This document shows positions 8,179-15,150 of a stretch of DNA of 64,000 nt, one piece after another. The first letter of the stretch is position 1. Each line of letters opens with the position of its first letter. The position numbers and the translations under genes were made by a program. Below the pieces are notes generated by a model, which ran no database searches, was not told the DNA's origin, and was given only the letters and a program-made list of their open reading frames with translations. Origin of the DNA: Marinibacterium sp050389775 (GTDB lineage: Bacteria; Pseudomonadota; Alphaproteobacteria; Rhodobacterales; Rhodobacteraceae); assembly GCF_050389775.1 (NCBI RefSeq), contig NZ_CP177144.1:496001-560000 (forward strand), in the 5' to 3' direction.

Positions 8179-9023
8179 CGACGCAAATCAAGGAGGAGCC
8201 GCCGCTCGGCAAGATCATCGTGATCACTTCGGGCAAGGGCGGCGTGGGCAAGACCACTTCGGCAGCGGCCATTTCGGCCGGGCTGGCCAAGCTGGGCCAC
8301 AAGACCGTGGTCATCGATTTCGACGTGGGCCTGCGCAACCTCGACATGATCATGGGCTGCGAACGCCGTGTGGTCTTTGACTTCATCAACGTGATCCAGG
8401 GCGATGCCCGGCTGAAACAGGCGCTGATCAAGGACAAGCGCCTGGACACGCTGTTCATCCTGCCGACGTCGCAGACCCGCGACAAGGACGCGCTGACCCA
8501 GGACGGTGTCGAGGCCGTGCTGAACGAGCTGAAGGAAGAATTCGACTACATCATCTGCGACAGCCCCGCCGGCATCGAGCGTGGCGCGCAGCTGGCGATG
8601 TATTTCGCCGACGAGGCCGTGGTCGTGACCAACCCCGAGGTGTCCTCGGTGCGCGACAGCGACCGGGTGCTGGGCCTGCTCAACAGCAAGACCAAGCGGG
8701 CCGAAAGCGGCGAGGGCGAGCCGGTCAAGGCCCGCGTGCTGCTGACCCGCCACGACCAGGGGCGCATCGACAAGGGCGAGATGATGACCGTCGAGGACGT
8801 GCTGGAAATCCTGGCCGTGCCGCTTCTGGGCATCGTGCCGGAAAGCCAGGCCGTGCTGCGCGCGTCCAATGTCGGCACGCCGGTCACCCTGTCCGATCCC
8901 TGCGCGGCGGCCCAGGCCTATGAGGACGCGGTCGAGCGGATCACCGGCAAGGATGTCGAAATGCGCGTGGCCACCGACAAGGCGCCCGGTCTCTTCGGCA
9001 AGCTGTTCGGGCGCACGGCATGA
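8175..9023 (+). CDS. minD: Septum site-determining protein MinD (ATPase)
   Basis: A 282-residue membrane-associated ATPase that recruits MinC and is displaced by MinE. It carries the deviant Walker A motif SGKGGVGKTT (about 19-28, signature Lys 21) and DFDVGLRNLDMIMGCERR. The C-terminal amphipathic targeting helix is represented by APGLFGKLFGRTA. An N-terminal extension of roughly ten residues (TTQIKEEPPLG) precedes the usual start of the fold. Overlaps of 4 bases on both sides show a tightly coupled min operon. Confidence 0.95.
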   Translation: MTTQIKEEPPLGKIIVITSGKGGVGKTTSAAAISAGLAKLGHKTVVIDFDVGLRNLDMIMGCERRVVFDFINVIQGDARLKQALIKDKRLDTLFILPTSQTRDKDALTQDGVEAVLNELKEEFDYIICDSPAGIERGAQLAMYFADEAVVVTNPEVSSVRDSDRVLGLLNSKTKRAESGEGEPVKARVLLTRHDQGRIDKGEMMTVEDVLEILAVPLLGIVPESQAVLRASNVGTPVTLSDPCAAAQAYEDAVERITGKDVEMRVATDKAPGLFGKLFGRTA

Positions 9024-9307
9024 GCCTTTTCGGTTTTTCCCTCAAGCCCCGCCGCCCGAAATCGGCCCAGGTCGCAAAGGACCGGCTGCAGATCCTGCTG
9101 GCCCATGAACGTGGCAGGGGCGGTGCCGATACCGCCGATTTCCTGCCGCAGCTTCAGAACGATGTCATCGCGGTGATCCGCAAGTACGTCCAGATCGACG
9201 ACAAGGATGTCGACATCCGCATGGAGCGCGGCAAGGAGATTTCCAGCCTGGAGATCAACATAGAGATCCCGGAAACCTCGCCCAAGCCCCGCAGCGCGCG
9301 GGGCTAG
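9020..9307 (+). CDS. minE: Cell division topological specificity factor MinE
   Basis: A 95-residue protein, normal for the family. The N-terminus MSLFGFSLKPRRPKSAQVAKDRLQ contains the membrane-binding amphipathic stretch and the MinD-contact helix, followed by the dimeric beta domain (VIAVIRKYVQIDDKDVDIRM). It stimulates MinD ATPase to give pole-to-pole oscillation. Its ATG overlaps the minD stop codon. The last gene of the operon, followed by a GC hairpin. Confidence 0.93.
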   Translation: MSLFGFSLKPRRPKSAQVAKDRLQILLAHERGRGGADTADFLPQLQNDVIAVIRKYVQIDDKDVDIRMERGKEISSLEINIEIPETSPKPRSARG

Positions 9308-9327
9308 GGCCCGGCCGCCCATCCGGT

Positions 9328-9358
9328 CACGCGCGCCCGTTCCGCGGGCGCGCGCGTG
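9328..9358 (+). terminator. GC hairpin after minE
   Basis: GCGCGCCCG pairs with CGGGCGCGC around a 5-base loop, extendable with a small slip. There is no U tract. It lies between minE and the convergent DUF1330 gene. Confidence 0.4.
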
Positions 9359-9393
9359 AAGGCAAAGGCCCCATCTGCCGGACGGTCAGCCGA

Positions 9394-9708
9394 TCAGCCG
9401 ACCAGGTAGATATCCATCCGCAGGAACCCGGCATCTCGCAACGGGATCAGCGCCTGGTAGGACGGCTGGGCGAAAAAGGCCCGCGCCGCGCCGACATCGG
9501 GGAAGTCGAGCATCATCGCCGTGGCTGGCGGTTCGGCCCCGGCATCTGTCCCGGCCCCGGTCTGGGCCAGCGCCTCGGCCACCGGGCCGCGCAGGGTTGG
9601 CGCGATCCCGGCCGCGGCCAGCAGCGGCTGTACTCCTTCGGCATAACGTTTTGCAATGTCGGCATTTTCCGGGTCGGGCCGGGCCAGGACAAGAACATGT
9701 GCGGTCAT
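9394..9708 (-). CDS. DUF1330-like small protein
   Basis: A 104-residue protein whose sequence MTAHVLVLARPDPENADIAKRYAEGVQPLLAAAG with later MMLDFPDVGAARAFFAQPSYQALIPLRDAGF matches the dimeric alpha/beta-barrel DUF1330 type (ferredoxin-like fold). The start at 9708 has GGAG 8 bases upstream. It is the last gene of a probable AraC - beta-propeller - DUF1330 series on the minus strand. No function can be assigned. Confidence 0.7.
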   Translation of the reverse strand: MTAHVLVLARPDPENADIAKRYAEGVQPLLAAAGIAPTLRGPVAEALAQTGAGTDAGAEPPATAMMLDFPDVGAARAFFAQPSYQALIPLRDAGFLRMDIYLVG

Positions 9709-9728
9709 CTGGTTTCTCCGTTCCAGGC

Positions 9729-10703
9729 TCAACGATAGGCCGCGGGCAGCGGAATGCGCAGCACGCGATAGGGATCGGCCGGGCCGGCCTCGGGATCGAA
9801 CAGGTGATCCAGCTGGCCTTCGACGACAAAGGCCGTGCCACCGACGACATGCGCCGTTGTCGGCACGTTCAGGTCGGCGGCCAGGACATCGACCTGCGCC
9901 GGGCCGTCGGGTCGCAGGGTCACGCCCAGCAGGTTGCCCCGCGCACCGGCGCTCAGCCCGCCGCCTTCGACCACGAGGAACCGGCCATGGCCCAGGGCGT
10001 TCAGCCCGTCGGCCCCGTGGATCGGCCGGGCCAGGGGCTGGACCTCGGCCGCGCCGGCGGCCATGTCGGGGCCCAGCGGGATGCGCAGCAATTCCCCGGC
10101 GCCATAGCGCAGCACCCAGACCGCGTCGTCGTCGACGGCAATGCCGTTCAGGTTGAAACCCTCGACCTGCAGGGCATCGTCCTCGAACCAGGTCTCCAGC
10201 GCCCTGGCCCCCGGGCGCAGGGCATAGATCCGGGGCACGAAACTGTCGGTCGCCAGCAGGGTGCCGTCGGGCAGCTCGGCAATGTCGTTGCAGAACACCC
10301 CGCCTTCGGGCAGCTCGTAGCGGCCCGCCGGCGCGCCGGTCGCCCGGTCGAACAGCACCAGCGCCGGGGCGGCCTGGCCGGTCAGCGCGCCGGCTCCGGG
10401 ATCCGACGAACAGGCCGCCACGCGGGCCCCGTCGGTGGTGACATGCACGCCGATGACCGACACCATGCCGTTCGACCCGGCCGGGGCAAATTCGCTCACC
10501 CGGCCGTGGGCGGCCGAGATCGCCACGATCCGGCCCTGGGTGATGCTGCCGGCATAAAGCGTGCCGTCGGCGCTGGCCGAGATGCCCTCGGGGGCGAAGC
10601 CCGGATCGGGCAGGTCGATGGCCCCGCCGCCACCAAGGGCGAGTGTGGGGACCAGGGCCGCCAGGGTGAACCCGGCGGCGGTCAGGATGGGGGATCTGTG
10701 CAT
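9729..10703 (-). CDS. Secreted SMP-30/gluconolactonase-like beta-propeller protein
   Basis: A 324-residue exported protein. The first 27 residues (MHRSPILTAAGFTLAALVPTLALG) look like a Sec signal. The mature part has repeated propeller blades with the pattern PEGISASADGTLYAGS, CNDIAELPDGTLLATDS and FNLNGIAVDDDAVWVL, as in SMP-30/gluconolactonase/LRE-like and YVTN-type proteins. AAGGAG lies 9 bases before the ATG. The gene follows an AraC regulator on the same strand. The fold is well supported; a lactonase activity is only possible, and the metal ligands were not verified. Confidence 0.7.
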   Translation of the reverse strand: MHRSPILTAAGFTLAALVPTLALGGGGAIDLPDPGFAPEGISASADGTLYAGSITQGRIVAISAAHGRVSEFAPAGSNGMVSVIGVHVTTDGARVAACSSDPGAGALTGQAAPALVLFDRATGAPAGRYELPEGGVFCNDIAELPDGTLLATDSFVPRIYALRPGARALETWFEDDALQVEGFNLNGIAVDDDAVWVLRYGAGELLRIPLGPDMAAGAAEVQPLARPIHGADGLNALGHGRFLVVEGGGLSAGARGNLLGVTLRPDGPAQVDVLAADLNVPTTAHVVGGTAFVVEGQLDHLFDPEAGPADPYRVLRIPLPAAYR

Positions 10704-10807
10704 CTGTGGCGCTCCTTCGGCCTTGTGGCTGTCCTGCCCCGGATCTAGCCACGCGGTCCCCCGATCCGCGCGCCGCCAACGGTCGGGCTTGCGCCCGGTC
10801 CGGCCGT

Positions 10808-11725
10808 TCAGCCCCTGCGGCGGTCCATCGCCACGACCTGTCCGCCCTGCTGGCGCTGGGTCGCGCGCAATTCGGTCGGGCTGAGCGAGAAGCGCAGGCG
10901 GAACCGTTCGGCGAACCGCGATTGGGACAGGTAACCGCAATCGAAGGCAACCTGGCTGATCGGCATGTCGGTGAACATCACCAGCTCCATCCCCCGATCC
11001 AGCCGCACGGTTTCCAGCAGGTCGCGGAACGGTGTGCCTTCGGCCCGCAGCTGGCGGCGCAGGGTGCTGTCGCTCATGCCAAGCCGGTCGGTCAGGTCGG
11101 ACAGCCGCCATTGCCGGGCCAGGTCGAGCGCCAGCAGGTGGCGCACCCGTTCGCCCAGCCGGTCCTGGCTCTGGAACAACAGGTTCCCGGCCACGCCCTG
11201 GCGGGCCAGCAGCAGCAAGAGCTCGGCCATGCGGTGGCGCGTCTGCATGGCATCGGCGGCAAAGCTGCGGCTGTGGGCCAGCCATCCGGCCACGGCCGAG
11301 AACAGCTCTTCGGTGCCCGGGGCCTGCCAGCGCGGGGGCATGGCCCAATCCCCCATTTGGGCGCCGTAGAGCTTGCCGAAGGCGGTGAGCGTGGCCGCGT
11401 CAAAGACCAGCACGGCGCAGGCAAACCGGCCCTGGCGCGCGTCGGGCAGGTTGTCGACATCGATCTCGATGCCCGGGGGCAGGACCAGCATTTCGCCGGG
11501 CCGCGCGGCATAGGCCTGGCCGGCGGTGCGGATGCGCTTGGTTCCGGCCACGGGGATCATCAGGGTCGGCTGGCGCACGGGCATGCGGGTCAGGCATTGC
11601 GCCCGGTGGCAGCGGTTGACCCCGACGTTGCGCGCCCCGGGGTCGCCCGGGTCGAGCGCATCCAGCCCGTCTGCCAGGCGGGCCAGTTGCGGGCTGTGCC
11701 CCGGGTCGGGCGCGGATGATGTCAT
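10808..11725 (-). CDS. AraC family transcriptional regulator
   Basis: A 305-residue regulator. The N-terminal half is the AraC cupin-type sensor domain of the AraC_N family (QPTLMIPVAGTKRIRTAGQ, MLVLPPGIEIDVDN). The C-terminal part is the double helix-turn-helix: WRLSDLTDRLGMSDSTLRRQL and then ISQVAFDCGYLSQSRFAERFR. It lies directly upstream of, and on the same strand as, the beta-propeller gene, which it may control; the 104-base spacing would allow a separate promoter. Confidence 0.85.
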   Translation of the reverse strand: MTSSAPDPGHSPQLARLADGLDALDPGDPGARNVGVNRCHRAQCLTRMPVRQPTLMIPVAGTKRIRTAGQAYAARPGEMLVLPPGIEIDVDNLPDARQGRFACAVLVFDAATLTAFGKLYGAQMGDWAMPPRWQAPGTEELFSAVAGWLAHSRSFAADAMQTRHRMAELLLLLARQGVAGNLLFQSQDRLGERVRHLLALDLARQWRLSDLTDRLGMSDSTLRRQLRAEGTPFRDLLETVRLDRGMELVMFTDMPISQVAFDCGYLSQSRFAERFRLRFSLSPTELRATQRQQGGQVVAMDRRRG

Positions 11726-11855
11726 TGCATGGTCTCCTGCGGTTTCGGGGCCGGGCGCAGGTTAGGCGCCATCCGAGCCATCGCACAGCGGCCCGCCGCG
11801 ATCCGGCCGGTTGCGGCGCGGATCTGACCGTTTGCGGGCCGGCGGGCCCGTCGCT

Positions 11856-12560
11856 TCACCCCCCTGCGCCCGGTCGGGTCACCCCACCCGGGGCGGGTGT
11901 TGCCTTTGCGTCGCCTCCGGCCGTTTCGCCTTCAGCCGCCGCCCCTGTGTCGCCCCCAGCCTTGCGCGCCCGGTAGGCCGCGGCCTTGGCCCGGTTGCCG
12001 CAGACCGACATCGTGCACCAGCGCCGGCGGTGATTGCGCGTGGTGTCCAGGAACCACAGGGTGCAGCCCGGACCCTGGCATTGGCGCACCAGCGCGACGT
12101 CACCATGGCAGAGCAGGTCGGCCATGGCCTCGGCCACAGGCAACAGCAGGTCCTGCGGATCGGTCCAGTCGCGCGTGACCGCCAGGCGCAGACCCGCCCC
12201 GTCGGCCAGGATGCGCCGCTGTCCGCGATCACCGGCCAACACCTTGTTGAGCGGATCCAGCGCCCCTTCAGCCACCGGCCCGTCTGCCAAGCCGGCCACG
12301 ATCCCCCGGAACCATTCGCGCAGCTCCCGCAGGCGGGCGGCCAGCCCGTCGAGCCGGTCCGGCGCGCCGTCGCACAGCCGGGCTGCCGCCGTGTCGGGCG
12401 CAAGGCCCGCGGCGACCAGCCAGGCAACCATGTCCGGCCCCGATCCCAGCCATTCGATCTCGTCTCCCCAGGGCGCGCAGCGGCTGTTGAGCAGGTCCAA
12501 CGCCCGGTGATCGGCCACCAGGAACGGCTCGGGCAGGGTTGGGTCGGGCGTGGCGGTCAT
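11856..12560 (-). CDS. CGNR zinc-finger (ABATE domain) regulator
   Basis: A 234-residue protein with the N-terminal ABATE domain (LVADHRALDLLNSRC) and the C-terminal CGNR zinc finger: CQGPGCTLWFLD followed by RRWCTMSVCGNRAKA, giving four Cys in the CX4C...CX4C pattern. The last 30 residues are a low-complexity Ala/Gly/Thr tail. CGNR proteins are regarded as stress-linked DNA-binding regulators. The gene is divergent from an azoreductase, and the 184-base gap between them carries an ordered set of GTAACC half-sites, so it is the best candidate to bind there. GGAG precedes the start. Confidence 0.82.
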   Translation of the reverse strand: MTATPDPTLPEPFLVADHRALDLLNSRCAPWGDEIEWLGSGPDMVAWLVAAGLAPDTAAARLCDGAPDRLDGLAARLRELREWFRGIVAGLADGPVAEGALDPLNKVLAGDRGQRRILADGAGLRLAVTRDWTDPQDLLLPVAEAMADLLCHGDVALVRQCQGPGCTLWFLDTTRNHRRRWCTMSVCGNRAKAAAYRARKAGGDTGAAAEGETAGGDAKATPAPGGVTRPGAGG

Positions 12561-12599
12561 GTCGGCTCCGAAAGGCTGGCCCGCTCGCGGGCTTGTGAC

Positions 12600-12689
12600 G
12601 CGTAACCAGTGATAATCGATTTGACCGGTTACGCCAAGAGCGGTTAGCCAAGCTTCGTAACCTTCAAATGTGCATAACGACGGTTACAC
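12600..12689. promoter_or_regulatory. Array of GTAACC/GGTTAC half-sites (probable operators)
   Basis: GTAACC at 12602 and GGTTAC at 12627 form one inverted pair. The identical pair, GTAACC at 12657 and GGTTAC at 12682, lies 55 bases further on. A degenerate GGTTAG at 12642 sits exactly midway, so successive half-sites are 25, 15, 15 and 25 bases apart. The array lies in the divergent region between the CGNR regulator and azoR and probably covers both promoters. Confidence 0.6.
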
Positions 12690-12744
12690 AGCTCATCGCC
12701 CCCTCGGGGCCACGCCCAGACCCTTGCTTCCGAAAGGAGACCCA

Positions 12745-13413
12745 ATGACCCGCCTGCTCTACATCAAGTCCTCCCCCCGCGGGGCCGCCTCGCGCTCGAC
12801 CGCCCTGGCCGATGCCTACCTCACCGCCCTGCAGGGCCGGATCGACGACCTGGCCGTCGACACGCTGGATCTGTCGGCCACAAGGCTGCCCGATTACGAT
12901 GGCGACAAGGTTGCGGCCAAGATGACGGTCATCACCGGCCAGGCCCATGATGCGGCACAGAAAACAGCCTGGGACGAGATCACCGAGATGGCCGGGCGCT
13001 TCATTGCCGCTGATATCTACCTGATCGCCACGCCCATGTGGAACGGCTCGATCCCCTATCGGCTGAAGCAATACATCGACCTGATTCACCAGCCCGGCCT
13101 GCTCTGGACGCTGGATCCGGCCAGCGGGTATGCCGGGTTGCTGACCGGCAAGCGGGCGGTCCTGGCCCTGACCGCCGGGGCCTTTGGCCCGGACATGCCC
13201 AGCCCGGCCTTTGGTGTCGATCACCAGTCGAGCTATCTGCGGTTCTGGTTGAACCAGGCCGGGGTGACGGATATCGACATCCTGCGTTTCCAGCCTTCGC
13301 TGCTGACTGCCGACCCCGAGGCGGCCTTTCAGCAGGCCGTGCAGACGGCCGTTCAGGCCGCCGGCCAGGTGCCCCATACCCCGGCCGGCCAGCCTGCGGC
13401 GAGGACGGCCTGA
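12745..13413 (+). CDS. azoR: FMN-dependent NADH-azoreductase
   Basis: A 222-residue flavodoxin-fold reductase. It opens MTRLLYIKSSPRGAASRSTALADAYL, where SSPRG-S-S is the FMN phosphate loop, and contains PMWNGSIPYRLKQYIDLI, the AzoR/AcpD flavin-contact block. Such enzymes reduce azo dyes and quinones with NADH and often act in thiol or quinone stress. The start at 12745 has AAGGAGACCCA in front; the open frame extends 25 residues upstream without a binding site. It is divergent from a CGNR regulator across an array of GTAACC half-sites. Confidence 0.88.
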   Translation: MTRLLYIKSSPRGAASRSTALADAYLTALQGRIDDLAVDTLDLSATRLPDYDGDKVAAKMTVITGQAHDAAQKTAWDEITEMAGRFIAADIYLIATPMWNGSIPYRLKQYIDLIHQPGLLWTLDPASGYAGLLTGKRAVLALTAGAFGPDMPSPAFGVDHQSSYLRFWLNQAGVTDIDILRFQPSLLTADPEAAFQQAVQTAVQAAGQVPHTPAGQPAARTA

Positions 13414-13446
13414 CCCACCCGGGGTGGCGGGTAGCATGGCAAAAAT

Positions 13447-13464
13447 GCCGCAGTGCAGAGAAAG
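13447..13464 (+). promoter_or_regulatory. Element shared upstream of both sRNA copies (copy 2)
   Basis: GCCGCAGTGCAGAGAAAG, 16 of 18 bases identical to the element upstream of the first sRNA copy, lies about 66 bases before hairpin 1 of this copy. Function unknown; a promoter or RNA-processing role is possible. Confidence 0.35.
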
Positions 13465-13519
13465 GCCGCCGATCCGCCGCCCCACCCATTGTGCAGGCGC
13501 AGCAACGTACCTACATTCA

Positions 13520-13612
13520 CAAACAGAGAGCGGTTCTCCTCCTCCTCCCTGAACCGTTCCCGATTAAAAGGCGGCATCCTCCTCCTCCCGGGTGCCGCCT
13601 ATTTCTTTTCCG
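13520..13612 (+). ncRNA. Cuckoo-type small RNA (twin CCUCCUCCC hairpins), copy 2
   Basis: Hairpin 1 (13531-13556) is base-for-base identical over 26 bases to hairpin 1 of the copy at 7088-7113: stem CGGTTC/GAACCG, loop TCCTCCTCCTCCCT. After a 12-base linker, hairpin 2 (13569-13600) has stem AGGCGGCA/TGCCGCCT and loop TCCTCCTCCTCCCGGG, then ATTTCTTTTC as a terminator tail. This is the cuckoo/CcsR architecture. It lies between azoR and the convergent MFS gene. Changes in the second stem keep pairing (AAAGGCGGC/GCCGCCTTT in copy 1), which supports selection on structure. Confidence 0.8.
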
Positions 13613-13649
13613 GAAACAACACCTTGTGTCGCGACCGTGCGGGCGCCCT

Positions 13650-14972
13650 TCAGAACCGCGTGGCCCAACGGGGGTGCAGGTCGTCGACGATCAGCGCATG
13701 GCTGTGGCGCCGGTGGCCCTGCAGGTGGGGATGGTCGGGCGGCAGGTTGTCATGGGTGTGCTCGACCTCGTCCGGCGTATCGGCCGGCCACAGCCACAGC
13801 GCCGCGCCAATACCCAGGCCCGCCGGCACGGCCAGCCCGATCAGGGCGGGCACCGCGCCGAACCGGGTCATCAGCCAGCCGGCCAGCGGATAGGCCAGCA
13901 GCCAGCAGGCATGCGACAGGGCGAACTGGGCGGCAAAGACGGCCGGGCGGTCTTCGGGCTGGGCCGAGCGGCGCAGCAACCGGCCCGAAGGTGTCATCAC
14001 CGTCGCATAGCCCAGCCCCATCACCAGCCAGGCCCCCATCAGCAGGGTCAGCGACAGGCCCGCCATGGCCATGGCCGTGGCCAACCCCAGCAGCACCGCC
14101 ACCATCAGCCCGGCCCCGGTCAGCATGACCGGCCGGTCGGGCAGGCGGTCAAGCAGGCGGGGCAGCGCCAGCGCAGCGATCATCGACCCGGCGCCAAAGG
14201 CGAACATGACCCAGGCCAGCGCGCTGTCACTCAGGCCCAGGCGCCCGCGCACCAGAACCACCGAATTGACCAGCACCATGGCCCCGGCCGCCGCCACCGT
14301 CAGGCTGAGCGCCAGCAGCCCGCGCAGGCGGGGCGTGGCCAGGTAAATGCGGATGCCCCGTGTCGTGCGGTCATAGATCCCCCGCCGGACGCTGCTGGGC
14401 TTCGGCCCGGGCAGGACCACCGACAGGACCAGCAGGGCCGATGCGGCAAAGCCCGCCGCCGTGCCCAGGAACAGCCCGTCATGGCTGAGCACCATCAACA
14501 GCAGGGCGGCCAGTGTCGGGCTGGCAATGTTTTCAATGTCATAGGCCAGGCGCGAGAGCGACAGCGCCCGGGTATAGCGCTCTTCCTCGGGCAGCACATC
14601 GGGGATCGTCGCCTGGAAGGTCGGGGTAAAGGCCGCCGAGGCCGATTGCAGCAGGAAGATCAGCACGTAGACCTGCCAGGTCTCGGTCACGAAGGGCAGC
14701 GCCAGGGCGCATCCGGCGCGGACCAGGTCGAGCGTGACCAGAAAGGCCCGCCGGTTGATCCGGTCGGCAAAGGCTCCGGCCACCGGGGCGATGCCCACAT
14801 AGGCCACCATCTTGATGGTAAACACCGTGCCCAGCACCATCGCCGCGCCCTCGCCGGCCAGGTCAAAGGCCAGCAGGCCAAGCGCCACTGTGGCCAGCCC
14901 GGTGCCCAGCAGGGCCACGACCTGGGCCAGGAACAGGTGGCGATAGGTCCGGTCGGCAAGGATGCTCAGCAT
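13650..14972 (-). CDS. MFS transporter with His-rich C-terminal tail
   Basis: A 440-residue MFS exporter. It begins MLSILADRTYRHLFLAQVVALLGTGLATVALGLLAFDLAG, and DRINRRAFLVTLD is the loop between helices 2 and 3. About eleven to twelve helices follow. After the last helix (GLGIGAALWLW) the tail of about 40 residues is unusually rich in His: EHTHDNLPPDHPHLQGHRR and then HSH. A metal-binding tail on an exporter suggests metal sensing or a metal-related substrate, but the transport domain itself looks like a general drug or metabolite exporter. It is convergent with the sRNA gene. Confidence 0.8.
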   Translation of the reverse strand: MLSILADRTYRHLFLAQVVALLGTGLATVALGLLAFDLAGEGAAMVLGTVFTIKMVAYVGIAPVAGAFADRINRRAFLVTLDLVRAGCALALPFVTETWQVYVLIFLLQSASAAFTPTFQATIPDVLPEEERYTRALSLSRLAYDIENIASPTLAALLLMVLSHDGLFLGTAAGFAASALLVLSVVLPGPKPSSVRRGIYDRTTRGIRIYLATPRLRGLLALSLTVAAAGAMVLVNSVVLVRGRLGLSDSALAWVMFAFGAGSMIAALALPRLLDRLPDRPVMLTGAGLMVAVLLGLATAMAMAGLSLTLLMGAWLVMGLGYATVMTPSGRLLRRSAQPEDRPAVFAAQFALSHACWLLAYPLAGWLMTRFGAVPALIGLAVPAGLGIGAALWLWPADTPDEVEHTHDNLPPDHPHLQGHRRHSHALIVDDLHPRWATRF

Positions 14973-15115
14973 GGGGGCCTCACGGCGGGCGAACGGCAGC
15001 GGCGCGGCCCGCAGGCGCCCAAGTCCCGGCGGACGACGGGCGGGTCGTCCGGGCAGGATGGCCCGGGCAGGCCCCTTTCAGTCCGGAGCGGATCAGTCGC
15101 GGCCCCGGTCGCGAC

Positions 15116-15144
15116 ACGGGCCGCGCGAATGTCGCGCGGCCCGT
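15116..15144 (-). terminator. 13-bp perfect hairpin after gyrB
   Basis: ACGGGCCGCGCGA pairs with TCGCGCGGCCCGT around a 3-base loop, starting 7 bases past the gyrB stop. There is no U run. Confidence 0.5.
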
Positions 15145-15150
15145 CCGGTC

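Noticed and set aside
13436..13552. A 38-codon plus-strand ORF that ends inside the first hairpin of sRNA copy 2
   Set aside because: No good ribosome binding site, no DUF1127-like features, and no counterpart at the other sRNA copy.
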